Assembly: GCA_002943765.1 (NCBI GenBank)
Contig: PQWQ01000003.1
Span: 1,488,001-1,552,000, forward strand
DNA length: 64,000 nucleotides
Reading direction: 5' to 3'
Source: Psoroptes ovis
Lineage: Eukaryota; Arthropoda; Arachnida; Sarcoptiformes; Psoroptidae
Part shown: piece after piece, positions 38,449-52,267 of the stretch
Position numbering within the stretch: position 1 is the stretch's first letter
Layout of the letters: the number at the start of each line of letters is the position of its first letter
Translations under genes and position numbers: made by a program
Notes under the pieces: model-generated
What the model was told of the DNA's origin: nothing
Seen by the model: only the letters and a program-made list of their open reading frames with translations
Database searches by the model: none

Positions 38449-39026
38449 TTTTATTTATAAATTTATTTGTTGATAATGATTTAGGAATTAGAAAATATGT
38501 TGTTGTTGTGGTGATTATTTGAATTCGATTATTGTTTCGAAATCAAATAAAATTCAATATTCAAGATGTTGACTTATTATTTTTTTTTAATAAGAAATGA
38601 TAATACAATTTATGGAAATAAAAAAAAACAAAGAAAAATACAATTTGTTGTTTAAAATTTGTGAATTAGGTTGATGATTATTTCAATAATATTAATAATT
38701 TTTGTTAAATTTAAATTAAAATTTTCAAGATTTTGATTTATTTATTTATTTGTGTTTGAAATAAATTACGAACAAACGAATGGTTTGATTGTGAATGAAT
38801 TTTTATAAATTTTTCTATTTGTTATTTCTTCTCTGGTTAGTTATTTGCTGTATATTTTTGTGTGCTAATGCTTGATATTAAAGTAAATGGAAAAATGTAA
38901 TGGATAAATAGTTAAATGCAAAGCAAAGCAAAGCTAAGCAAAAAAGAATGGAAAAAAATCGAAATCGAACGAACGAAACAATAAGCAAACCAACCACTGA
39001 AACAACTACAACAGACAACGATTTTA

Positions 39027-39034
39027 GCGCCAAA
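39027..39034 (-). promoter_or_regulatory. E2F-type octamer upstream of the prothymosin-like gene
   Basis: Plus-strand GCGCCAAA, in TTTTAGCGCCAAACAG, about 580 bp upstream of the prothymosin-like start codon. This is the best placed of the three exact copies in the area to act in a promoter. Confidence 0.4.
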
Positions 39035-42000
39035 CAGCGGACACTTTGGACTTTTTGAAAAATTTCTTTTATATTTCACCATATATTCTAATTGTGTATA
39101 TCGAACAATGTATGTTGACTGTGGTGGCTTTGTGCTTTTTCTTTCGATTCAATATGCCACTACCATTGATGGTAGTGGCCAGTTTGGTTACATTTTGTGT
39201 TAATGTAGTAGCGGTAGTTTTTTCTTTTTGTTTAAAAGAATTTGAATTTTTTTTTCTCATTTACATTGAATTCGAATTAATTCCAAATCGATCTGTTTAG
39301 TGGCGCTTTTGGTTGCTGTTAAAATTTCATGTTTGTTTCATTTTTCCAGTGTATAATAATAACAAACAAAAAATTTCAAGCATAAATAGTGATGATATCA
39401 CACACAATAAGCATACAACAAGCAAAGCAACAAAAAGCGCGCAATACTTTTAGGTTTTTGAATGATTTAAATGTATAAGAAACGAAGCATTAGCTTAGTA
39501 TGGGCTGGGATTTTTTGTTTTTGATCTTTTCACCGTGAGGATTCTTGACAATGCTATCGCGTTCGTTTTTTCATTATTTGGTTCGGCCATTTTGATTCAA
39601 TTGAACAAATGTGCATTAATATTATTTTTTTTTCATAAACTCGGTTGAAAAAAAAAATTATCACATTATGACCATAGACATTTGTGTTGAAATTGCATTG
39701 TAAGCATAAAATTGGCAGCCAAAGTCACAATCATTCGAATATTGTATACCTTGTCATTGTGACCAATTACTATTTACTTAACGTAGTGAAATAATTGTAA
39801 AAAAATGTAGATGTAAAATCCCATTAAAAAAACGCATGCGTGTTTGGATACTGAGAATAGAAAGAATTCGATTCATCATTTGAATATTTGATTTTTTTGT
39901 TCATTCGAATTAATTCGAAAGATTCTTTGATTGTTTATTGAAAATGTGTATCATATACCATTATCTTCATTTCTACTATATATGATTGATGGATAATAAT
40001 GAAGTGGAATGAAAAATGTAAAAATACATCTTAATAAATAATAATATTAATAATAAGATGATACCAGCAGCAGCGACACATTCAATTGATGAAAATAATC
40101 TTAGTTTTTATCATTTATTCATTCATTTATTTCATTGAAAAATTTAAACAAATAATAATGGAAAAGATGAAGTTCGTTGCCGCCATATATTTTTTTTCGT
40201 TCTATTCCTTCATACTAATCTTGGTATATGGCAAAACATATAGATAATGATTTCAACATAAAAACATTGAATGAATACTTTTCATCCTCCTCATTTTTTG
40301 TTAAATGGCCAAAGTAATGAGAGCATTTCATTGATTCTCTTCACTTTCCCATGAAAAAACTTATGAGGATGCGCATCTGGATTGTTCGATTATAATAAAG
40401 CTGCAACTCCTCCTCAGAGGAAGACAGAGACAAAAATTTCTATTATTCTAATTATTATTGAGTAAGTACATGTACATTGATTCATCTAAAAATAATGATG
40501 ATGATGATGATGATTGGTTCATACTCCCTCTGCTTCTTATATTTTCATACATTCAGTTCATAAACAACACTGATTCATCCATTTTCTTCTTTTTGTTCAT
40601 CATATTTTGTCAGGCAGGTTTTTCAACCGACTGCCCACCCTCCTGTCTCATGAAAAACACAAAAAAAACAACAGATGGCATGATTTGTCGAGAAAAAGAG
40701 GAGGAGGATGAAAGAGAATTCTCGAATTTTCAAGTGGCGCGCAATTTGATTTGAAAAACACTTTTATCATTGATTTATTGTTTGTGAAAGAGTTGGCATA
40801 TTCAAACCAAATTATCGAATTTTTTTTTTACATCAAAATCAAAAATAGCATTTTGTTTTGTCATCAAACTTATTGAAAAAAGTGAAAATCGAAAAAAAAT
40901 TGAAATTTTTGATGACAAAAATATAAAAAATATCACAAGTTATGATATAATTGAATCAATTATTCATTGAGAAAAAAATTAATTAAAATCATTTTTAATA
41001 TCAATCAAAATGGCAGTCATCAGTTTTTTCTGCTGATTTGAATTAATGGCGTTTTGTGCACAGGATAATAAATGTGTGTGTGCGTGCAATATCTTCGAGC
41101 AGCAGCCGCAGCAATCGCTAAAGAGGAAAAAAAATCAGGGGAAGAAATAATCGATAGTATTGTGATAGCTATACAATCAAATTTAGAAAATTTCATACAA
41201 TTTCAATGATCAATCAATACATTCAAACCCTTTCAAGCATACGACCTCATTGGGTTCATACCCTTAGGTTCGCACCACTACATCTGCTAATTCATTTCAA
41301 AAAAAATTCATGGACAAGGGAACACGAGTGTATTGGTGTAATTTGAAAGCACACATTAATCGGGGAATGGCAGCTGAACTTAGCTTCATTTTTTTCCCTG
41401 TTTGGCAGGAGCAAATTCGATGATGGGTGGTCTGGTAGTCCGACTGGTTGGTGGGGTAGCGAAGGGTCTGTGAATGTTTGCCATTCATAACTATATATGT
41501 TTGTGTACACACATGAATACTATTATCATCATATACTATATCACCAATGTTTATCATAATTATTCGTTTTGCAATGCTACACACACACACATTTGATATG
41601 TGAATGTGTTAAATAAAAATTCATTGGTCATATGTATGAATTTAAATCGAAAAACTTTCATAGAATAATAATGAATGAATGAATGAATGAATGCAATTTG
41701 TTCAAATGAAATGATGAAAAAAAAAATTGAATTTTTCATCAATTTATCTGCACATTTTGGTTCAATTCTTGAAATTAAACAATGAAAAAAAAATCAAAAT
41801 ATCTGGGAAATATTGGAACATATTCATGCATGATACAATTGGAATCTCACACGGAGTTTGATTGCAAGCAATGGATTTGATTGAATTTATTTTCGGGTTG
41901 CAATTTTACAGTTGTTCATGATTTTACCCGGAAAAATTCTCGCTCCATCGAATGTTTCTGACAAATTTCTTCGTTAAAATTCGTAATTTTATTCGATTTA

Positions 42001-43025
42001 TTCCTATTTTCGATTTGTTTTTGGTTAATCATCGAGAATTGTAATTAATAATTGAAAGTATTCGAATAATTGAGACAAAATCACAAATATTTCAAAAACA
42101 AACCGAAAAAAATGAATCCAAAAATATTATTTTTTTGTAATTTGAAAATTGAAAATTAAACAAAATATGCGCACTTTACCAGACGAATGAACACATTAAT
42201 ATTATTTGTTCAAGAACTGAAATTATCAAGGAAACAAAATTAAAAATTGAAAGGAAATCTCATCGAAAACATGAAAATTTTCAAAAATGGTAACATTTTA
42301 AAACAAAAGATGGCTTGCTTTTAGTATTTTTGAAAAAAATTTGAAATTCAAATAAATTGAAAATTCACGCCGACAGATGTCAGGCATTTTGGAATGAGTT
42401 TTGGAAAATTTCCTGGAAATCTTTTTTAAATTTTCAAAAGAAATTTTCCGAAAAAAACTTATCTGATTCAAAAAATCTTGAATTATGATCATCATTTCTC
42501 ACGAATTGCTTTGTTTTGAGGATTTGTCTGTTTTTTTGGCTGATGCAAAATAGAAGAAATTTCATCAACAAGATCAGAATAATAATCGATATGAGAAATC
42601 AAAAAACATATTTTGTAATTAAAATTAAAGGGAATAAACCGTTTAAAATAACTGCAAACTTCAATGAAAACTATAGACACAAATCAAAGGTATAACCCTA
42701 AAAACACCCTGAAGCGAATCGTGTCGATACCATTTTTTTTCTGTCTTTCAAAATCAAAGTTTGTTATCAATTGATTTGCAAACAATTTATATTCAAGCAT
42801 TTTCATGGGGTAAGAATTCATTATTTTCAACACAATAATCTCTGTATTTTTGCTTTTATTTCAAAATCCTTTGAAACAATTGTCTGAAACAAAACAGTTG
42901 TCTCTTTTTCTACAAATTACTATCGATAATCAATCGATCGATTGATAGATTGATTGATTATCAATAGCATACAATGAAACACAATATCAAACTGTGATCC
43001 ATATTTAATTGGTTTGCAATTTTGA

Positions 43026-43051
43026 TTTTTTTTTTTTTTTTTTTTTTTTTT
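43026..43051. repeat. 26-base poly-T tract
   Basis: Uninterrupted run of 26 T in the gap between the prothymosin-like and Notch-ligand genes, the longest homopolymer noticed in the window. Confidence 0.8.
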
Positions 43052-44187
43052 GAAAGCATCGAAAATTGGAAACAAACGAACAAATTGAAATTTATCGATG
43101 AAAATTTATTTTGAAACATATGAAATATTTGAAATATTTTCTTCTCTTCTTTTTGCTTCTTTGATTGATGAAACTAAATTAAGATCAAACATTCAAAAAA
43201 TGAACAACAACATGACAAGAAATGTTTTTAGTTGCTGTTTCACTGTTTCATGTTTACCATTTACCATCAAAGTTATTAGTCACTAGTCAGTAGTCTGTAG
43301 TTATTTTCATCTATTTTCAGCGATTCATTGAAAACAAAAGCCAAAAGTTAAAATCGTGACCAAACCGAAAATCTTTGAATATTAATAATGATTATGGGTA
43401 TAATTTACCCAGGTAAATCATTATTGTTCGTCTTAAATGATAAGCGCAGAAATGGTAAAGCAAAAAACAGAAGCTAAAATATTGTACAAAGATACACCAT
43501 GGCTATGTACGATCCAGAATTAATGGCTATTTTTTTTTATTATCTTCAAAATTCAATTCAAGACATCTTTCGGGTAAATGGATAGTTTTTTTACATAGTT
43601 TTTGCCCGTATCAATATATATTGATGGATGATCATGATAATAATATGAACACAGAAGCGAAGATAAAAACAACAAGAAGGATGTGGCCAAACAACATGTT
43701 TACTCATGTTTTTCCCTAAATGTGATTAGTATTAGTAGATGTTGTTTTGTAGATATTTGAAAATTCAAGTTGTCGCGCGCGCTATAATTTCATGTATTTC
43801 AATATAATTTGAAGCACTTGCGTAGCTAAAGCGCAGAAGCTTTTGCAGCTGAAGCTACTGTTTCATTTTTTTTTCAAATCGAAATAATTCAATTTGAATT
43901 TAAACATTGAATGATCATCATCATCTTAGTGAATATTCGGTGAATTTTATTCTTATTCAAAAACAAAATTCCAGCCAAGGATTTAGAATATCTTTGGCCA
44001 ATCAATTCATATATTCAGCAGCATTGCGCAAGTTATTCCAATATCAATCGCGATTGATCTATGCCATGATCGATCTTTGATATTCACCTGTTCAATGATT
44101 AGCAAATTCGCATGATTAGTGATTCAAAAGTGTATTTTTTTAATTGTTTACGCGAAAATTCTGTGCTAATAAATGAATCAATGAGTT

Positions 44188-47100
44188 ATGGCAAACATAA
44201 TCAATTTTAATCAATCATTCAATCGTCAATTCGGCTTTTGTAATAATAGAAATCATAATGATAATGAATCAAGAACGTTTAATAAATTATCAAAATTATA
44301 TTTAATATTACAATTATTATTAATATCATCAACAACAACACTAATACCATCATGTGAAGCATCAGGTTATTTTGAAATACAATTCTTAGAAGGTATTCAT
44401 CAAAATATTCATTTCAATAATCATAATCATCATAATCATAGAAAAAATAATTCAAACCTTTCAACAGCAACATCAATACCAGCACCAACAACTACGATAC
44501 ATATTTGTTTAAAAGAATTTTGGAATTCACAATCAAATTTGAATCGTTGTACATTTGGACAGAAAACAATTAAATATTCATCAAACGAAATATCATCGAT
44601 GATCAATGATAATTTCAATAATCAATATTCAAATCAACATGAATCAATAGCAACATCAGCAACGACAACGATTCGTATACCATTTAGTTTTCGTTGGATT
44701 GTAAGTTTATTTCAATGCATTCAAATGTTGATTCATATTCAATTTTAATCAATCTTAAGACATGTAGTCATGTCTTATGGATATTCTTGAATTTTATTAT
44801 CATTCATTTATTCATGATTATTTTCACACAAAATTCACTTAACCGTTGAAATTTTTCTCATCATTCGCCAAAATATTTCACTTAGAATCAAAAAATTTCT
44901 CAAAAAGAAAAATCAATTAATTATATTCAAAAATGTAAATAAATAAACAGGGAATGAAAATATCATCAAAGGTCATATACACGTGCTCGTTCGAGCATTC
45001 GTTTTTGTTTTGAAGATGATGACATCTTCGTAAGACAAACTTTGAAAAAATTTTCCCCAGGAAAATTTCAAAAATTCAGTCTCGCTTGGTTAAACTCATG
45101 AAAATGTCACTAATTTTCAATGAGAACGAAATTATCAATCGTCTGGGTTATCGAATTTATTATTAAATTAAGTGACCCTGGTATATGCTTCAAAACACCT
45201 TAATTATATGTGTATGTGCATGTTTACATGGAATAAAATGATTTCAAAGATGTTATCTTATCACATAATGACAATTATGATAATAATAATAAACTTTGAA
45301 CTTTGATTTATATGAAACTGAAGAAGAAGAAGAATTTTCAAATAAATCAAATACACCAAATGCTTCGAATGAATCATAATTCACGAATCATCAATTCGAA
45401 GAATTTAATAATTTTTCAAAGATATTCATTTGATGGCCAAATGACGCGTTCAAGATGGTGCTGTGCTGAAGATGATGGAAAAATTCACCTGTCCGTGACC
45501 GAACGAATAATTCCTATGTTTTTATCGCCAAACCATCTGTCATTTTTTGGCCGTTTTGATTGTTTTCAGTCAAAATTCAAAAATATTTGACACAACAACG
45601 ATTTTCCAGCATTAATATCAATGTTAATTACTATTGTGGTTCATCTTTGTTTTCATTTGTTTGCTTAAAAATAAAACCTAAAACAAAATGATCCTGAAAT
45701 AAACCAAGCAGATGTAATTTGCTTAGATGGCCCCAAAAAATTTCGAAATAAAAACGGTTAGAAATTTTCAAAAACTTCAGTATTTCAAATTGAATTATTT
45801 ATGAGATCAGTTACAAGAGCTGTCCACTGGCCACTTTTTCCGAATAATTTTTTTTCGGCCCGAACAATCCTCTGGTCCAAATAAACGAAAAAAAATTCCT
45901 CGGTGTAGCATAAATTACCCTTTTGATACTTGACATTCAAATGTCAGATTCACTTGTCAATTTTGCATATTTTGCGTTCACTCCTTGCTGTAAGGTTTTG
46001 ACTTTGTCCATTTTCCATTTTCAAATTTTGACCATTTTTTCCTCTTGTCAGCTATTTTCAATGGAAATTTGAGCCATTCGATACTTTGTCTCCTATATTG
46101 GCAACAAAATTTTCAACACACACAATCCAACAAGCACACAGTGCTTAGCCTTACAAAAAGGTGTCATGTGTAAATACTCTCATGAGAGATTATTATCATT
46201 ATTATTATCAATTGGATATTCATTATTATTACGATCAACAACAATGAATTTTGTACGTGTTTTGGGTACGTGTTTGATTGTGTTACAATGCACCTATTGT
46301 ATTGATCAATGTTATTATTTGAAAATTCCAAAATTCAACAAATCGAGATGGGACCCATAAATTTTTTTATTTTATTTTATTTCAACCAAACTCAAATACG
46401 GTACGAAGCGATGCTTATTGACGGTGTTATACAACACTACACAAGGACTATAGACCATACATTGTAGGCATTGAACTGGCCAACTGTCAAAATCACTAAT
46501 AATAATAATAATAGAAACAAACACTTCAAATGTGTGTATTCACAATAAATAAATGTCAAGTGTTTTTCTGAAAAATGAAAAAATTTTTCAGGAAATTTTT
46601 CAAATTAAATCCAATTAAAATTATATACAAATTAATTGGATTTATATTTGTATTGATTCATCTATTGTTGATTTAAGTCATTTAAAATTGAATTTATTTA
46701 TTTGGAAATGTTTGAATTCTTTGACAGAACAAATAAATGAATGAATGAATGATTGAATAAAGAAAAATATTTAATATCATTTATGACACCTTCGGGCATC
46801 ATTTTTTTTTTTTTTTTTTTGAAGAATTTCGATTTTTATTTGATTTCATTTTTTCATTTCAATGATTTTGAAAAAATAGGGATCATTTTCATTTACCATA
46901 CAATTGATCAATGATAATGAATGGTACAATAATAATAATAATAATAATGGATTATCATCGATAATATCAACAGCAGCATCAAATATAAATCGTTTTATTG
47001 TTGAAGATGAATTTGCTATACCTACAAGCAATTTACAATGGAAATATCGTACATTTCATGCACGTGATGGTCGTATTATATCCATTCGTTTTCATATTGT

Positions 47101-50100
47101 TTGTGATCAATATTATCATTCAGATGATTGTGCAACATTTTGTCGTGAACGTAATGATACATTTGGTCATTATTTATGTGAAAAAAAATCAGGACATAAA
47201 CAATGTTTAAATGGCTGGAATGGTGAAAATTGTGATAAACGTATGTTTTATTTGTATTTTGAGACTAAAATATTATCATTAATTATCAATCAATATTGAT
47301 GATTATTCGTGTATTGATTTCTCATAAAAATAGCGAAATGTCGTAATGGATGTAATGAAGCACACGGTTATTGTGAATTACCAAACGAATGTCAATGTCG
47401 AAATGGTTGGCGTGGTAAAAATTGTGATGAATGTGTACCATATCCAGGTATGTTGAAATCCTTTTTAAAATCGTAGTCCTCACTACCGAATTTCTCCAAT
47501 CTTCAAGTTTTAAATTCATTTTACAAAAATGCACATTAGTTCATTAACATTGTTAATAGTTAATGGATCGTTTCAATGTTCGATTTTCATATTTCAATTC
47601 AGAAATGATCTAATGCAAAACATTCGTCTTAATTAATTGCAAACATTACAAATAAGCACGGATATCTTGCTCAGTTATCTTTCTTTATCATCATTGATCA
47701 TTTCGCATTTATATTGAATATATTTACATTTAATATCAACATGCAAATACAGGCCATTAATTAAGCTATTCATTCAATAATAATAATGTGTCAAAAGTAA
47801 ATTAAGCCAAAAAAAATATTCAAATATTTACATTTGTTATTATCATCATCATCATTATTATTAGAGGATTTAGTTTTTTATTTGAATTCATAAATCGTTG
47901 ATTATTATGACAAATGATTTCATATTTCATTCCATTATTTCGATTTTTACATTATTTTCAATGCAAAAAATTTACCACAATTTCATTATTTTGTATTTTA
48001 CCATTGAAAAATCATTTGTATTTTTGTCGGTAAAATACAATTGAATAGGCTTATTAATACACTGAACAAATGAAAACATCCCCGAATTTTTCCGGCCCGA
48101 AAATGTGGTCTTGTTCCCAAATGGATCCAATGATTTCACTTTCATTTTTCATAATTTGAAAATGAAAAAAAATGAAAAAAAAATTCAAGGCTTATTTGAA
48201 TTAATTCATTTTTATTGGGGATTTTTCAAATTTTTCATACATTTTTCAATGAATGAATATGAATGAATGCAAATTCAATGAAATTAGATGAAATGAAATT
48301 CATATTCATTGCGGTTCTCTCTTGATTCTCTCTGGATGAATTCTACCAATCTCAAACACTTGAGAATTCATTGAAATGATTTCGCCCTATGAATGTTTGA
48401 AAAAATGATGAAATTTCCAAAATTTTCAATTGAAAATGTATAATTATCAAGAGAGGAATATATGTGAAAAATTATAAAAAATAAACTAAAATGAATGAAT
48501 TTGATTTTATTTTTTTAAAAAACAAATTTCACTCTCAAAAATTTGATTAATGACCAAAGGCTATTGTTATTGGGATGAATTGTTTGTGTGAGTTTTCAAA
48601 TTGTTATCTGCTTACAATAAGTCACAATAATCGATGTAAATGAACAGATGCATTTGTCGAGCAAACATTATGCAGATTAGATGATCGATCGATCTTGATC
48701 TAATCTCGATTGCTGTGGTTGATGTTGAGGTTTTGTAAAAGTCGATTGTTCAGATGATCAAGGAACAAATTTCGGGCGATCAAAAAATGAAAATGTTTTT
48801 GAATGAAATGTTCAAAATTTATTGAAATGAAATGAAAATGAAACAAAAAACAATGTAATTCAATTGTTTGTTTGATTGTTTGAAATCCGGATTCAAATTT
48901 TTCACATTTTTTTTTCGCATTCAAATTTTTCAAAAACCTTAGAATTATGTGTTTGATTGTCATTCAGACATTCATGTATGTATTCGTGATTTTCTCGATT
49001 TTCTTCCTCAGAAAAAAATCTAAGATATTTTGTCTTTCCATGACGAACACGAGCGAATTTGAATGAAAATTGGACCAGATTTTTCCGATTCTTTGTCAAT
49101 TTTGACCATTGTCCCCGGCGGTAAACGCCCATATCCTGGACAAATGATTCAATGATAAATAATGGTCAATAATCTTCGAATGATATTCAATTAAATAAGT
49201 ATTATTTCATTCCATTCAATTAGACATGATGCCACTTGATTGTTCGGTAGCCTGATCGTGATCAACCACCAACTAATGATCAATTTTTTTCCCGAACTAT
49301 CATTATTATCATCGATATAAATTCATGATATCGGTTTAATGTTGTTTGATGTTTTGGGCAAAATTAGAAAAATTTCAAAGGTTAATACTGTATAATTTGA
49401 GGTATAATTTGTCATTTGGGCTACACAAATGATACATCTTCAATGAGTGTTTTCTGGGTAATAAAAATGAGGAAAAATTAGATTTAAAATTTAAATTATT
49501 TAAACCCAAATGATCAAGAAGAGTCTTACCGTGTTTCTTCAGAAATTTATATTCAGATTTATTCAAATCATCAATTTAGATCGAATAGATCAATGTCAAT
49601 GTTGATCATTTGTTTATTCTATTCGAATAATAATTTTCATTTTTTCATTTGAAATTCATTAAATTCATTTTACCCAGATGTTTAATTATTTAATTTTCTT
49701 ATTATCAGAAAATTTCTTTGACAAAACAATGATAAATCTTCATTTGCAAAAGATGATTGCAGACTCCCCGCATGAGTCTTGTGGAGTTCAAGATTTGTAG
49801 ACTCACAGGTCTTCAACTTCAAGATTACTGCACCAAACTTTGCAATTAAAAAATTCTATGAATCATCTTCTTAAACATTGAATGAATAACTTGTTTTTTC
49901 ATTGTTTTTTTTTTTCGCTTGTTTGCTTATTAATAAATGATTTGTATACAATTTGAATGATGTTTTTGAATCTTGACAAGTATTTTGTTGAGGCTGTTTT
50001 TCGCTCTATATAAATATTTTAAGGATGTTTTTTCTTATCATTTCTTCATAATAATTGATTGATTGATTGATTTATTACATATTCTTTTGTTTTTTTTTCT

Positions 50101-51923
50101 ATTTTTCACTGAATACAATGACAACCATTGATTGTCCATTCTCTACCAAACATATATCATGAACATCACCATCATCAACACCAGGGTGTCTACACGGATA
50201 TTGTGTATCACCATTCCAGTGTATTTGTGAAAGAAATTGGGGCGGTATACTTTGTGATCAAGATCTTAATTATTGTGGCACACATGAGCCATGTTTAAAT
50301 GATGGACGCTGTGAAAATATTGCACCCGATAATTACAGGTAAACATCATTATTATTCAAATTATATTTTTAAATTTTAATTTGAATCATTCATTACAGAT
50401 GCGTATGTAAAAAAGGTTTTTCTGGTGTTAATTGTCAAATAATTGAAGATGCATGCGCAACATCACCTTGTTTACATGATGGTACTTGTATTACGCTGTC
50501 GAATGGTACAGATTTTCGTTGCTTATGTCGGCCAGGTTTTTCCGGCAAACGCTGTGAATATGATCTTAATGAATGTATATCACAACCATGTTTAAATGGT
50601 GCTACTTGTCATGATTTGGAAAATAATTATCGTTGCACATGTCCAAGCGGTTGGACTGGTGATCATTGTGAACATGATATTGACGAGTGTTCAGCATTGA
50701 TAACGCCATGTATTCATGCAACAGCCTGTATCAATATAAATGGTAGCTATATTTGTGTTTGTGAAAAAGGTTTCGAAGGCAAGTTTTGTGAAAATGAAAT
50801 CGATGATTGCAAACATAATGATGTTAATTGTCATAATGGTGGATTTTGTATCGATCTTATCAATGACTATCGTTGTGTATGTTCGACCGGCTATATGGGC
50901 ACACATTGTACACAAATTGATGAAAGTGTTTGTGAATCACTACCTAATCATATTTGGCATTTAGAAGCCAATAACTTTGAAGATGATTGTGAAAAAATTT
51001 GTATTTGTCAGAATAATTCCAACATTATTTGTAAATGTTTATCAGAACAAAATCAACCACTGTTTTTGTGTAATAATCAAACTGCAACATCACTTGATAT
51101 AACTGAAATACGTATCGTATTCGATACTAATGTAACTACATCAATTTGTCATCAAATACAATCAATTTATTCATTAATCACAAATACACATGATAATAAT
51201 AATGATAATAACAATTATGATGAAGACGATGATGATGATGACGAAGATAATGTTTTCGATGCCAATGAATTTTGTTGCAAAATCTATGACAAGACTAACA
51301 ACATAATTATCCAGATAAATAATCAAAAATCATCGGAATTAATCAAATATATAACACGTACAATATTTCCACATATATTACATGTAATTGTCAATAATAA
51401 TCAACAAGATTCAGGTTTAATCATCAATCAAAATGGCAATAATCATATAAATTGGACAATTATCAATATATTTATCATAATAATATTCACAACAATAATT
51501 GTGACAAGCATATTATTATTGAAATCATATCGACAAAAACGTTGCAAACAAAATGATGCTGAAAATGTTGTAATACATTGTATACAAAATAATTTAAAAT
51601 TATCATCAACATTACCAATGAATAATAATAATAATCAACACAATGGCCAATCAATTATGCATCTAAATCATCAATTAACATTGCCGAATAAAAAATTATG
51701 TAATACATTCACCAATAATGATAATCATAGAAAATCGAAACAATCTTTGAATGATAACGATTACAGTTTTCATCGTACGAAAATATTACCATTTTATAAT
51801 CATCATATTAATAGTAAATCATCTGAATATGATTCATCAATATCATCAACATTAACCTCGTCATCACCATCGTCATCATCGAAATCATCATCAATGACAA
51901 ATAAATTAAAATTTGTAGATTGA
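44188..51923 (+). CDS. Ser/Jag-like: Serrate/Jagged-type Notch ligand, five exons
   Basis: Membrane ligand for Notch. Exons are 44188-44700, 46880-47240, 47334-47447, 50185-50338 and 50399-51923, giving 888 aa in frame. A long N-region precedes the signal core (KLYLILQLLLISS, about 36-48). The mature start SGYFEIQFLEG (from about 59) and IPFSFRWI/GSFSFTIQLIND are the MNNL domain. The DSL domain covers about 245-289 (CDQYYHSDDCATFC ... CLNGWNGENCD). Seven EGF repeats follow to about 553; repeats 4 and 5 carry the O-fucose pattern C-x4-T-C (CLHDGTC, CLNGATC). Next is a short Cys-rich stretch (DDCEKICICQ) and a juxtamembrane part with VFDTNVTTSICHQIQSI, similar to Jagged and absent from Delta. 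One TM helix (about 735-757, IFIIIIFTTIIVTSILLL) precedes KSYRQKRCK and an Asn/Ser-rich tail. Jagged/Serrate usually have about 14-16 EGFs. AATAAA is at 51999-52004. Confidence 0.93.
44701..46879 (+). other. Intron 1 of the Notch-ligand gene
   Basis: A 2.2-kb intron inside the MNNL domain. It contains two short hairpins (44984-44997 and 45012-45029), a 19-T tract (46802-46820) close to the acceptor, and an ATG frame at about 46244 (MNFVRVLGTCLIVLQC...). The frame looks like a short signal peptide plus Cys residues, but nothing supports it as a gene. Confidence 0.6.
47448..50184 (+). other. Intron 3 of the Notch-ligand gene
   Basis: A 2.7-kb intron between EGF1 and EGF2. It is A+T-rich except for an unusually structured 75-bp block at 49758-49832. 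No exon is seen on either strand. Confidence 0.6.
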
Positions 51924-52267
51924 AATCTATCTTTTTTGAAATTTTTTTCTGATTTTGTATAAATTAATTCATTAATTTTTGAATAATTATATTTGTAAAT
52001 AAATTGATCTAATTTTTTTCATTTTTATCTTTCAAAAGTAATGAATTAGACCATCAATTTTTTGAAATTCGTGCTTGAAGAAAAAAAAATTTGAATTTAA
52101 AAATGCTATTTACACGTAGAATATAAACTTGCAAAGTATAAACCAGGCATTTTTGAATGTTTGTGTTTGTGAAATAATTAAAAAAAATCATAAACAAATA
52201 ACCTTTGATGAATTTTTTTGGGTTTTTTTAAACACATTTTTTTTTTCCTCGGATCATCATTTAAAAA

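Larger units (their letters stand above)
38449..44187. other. Intergenic region between divergent prothymosin-like and Notch-ligand genes
   Basis: About 5.7 kb without a supportable coding gene. It should hold promoters of both flanking genes. At 40462 there is a perfect GTAAGTA donor and at about 40613 a good TTTTGTCAG acceptor on the plus strand, which could mark a 5' UTR exon of the Notch ligand. A 26-T tract lies at 43026-43051, a CG alternating tract at 43774-43782, and an AT palindromic cluster near 42926-42964. Confidence 0.45.

Noticed and set aside
41221..41290. Possible tRNA (GGTTCGCACC resembling a B box)
   Set aside because: No A box at the right distance and no cloverleaf on either strand; a GGGTTCATACCC hairpin explains the resemblance.
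45303..45590. Frame in Notch-ligand intron 1 with CCAEDDGKIHLSV
   Set aside because: No ATG near the start of the plausible part, no splice sites in phase, no family.
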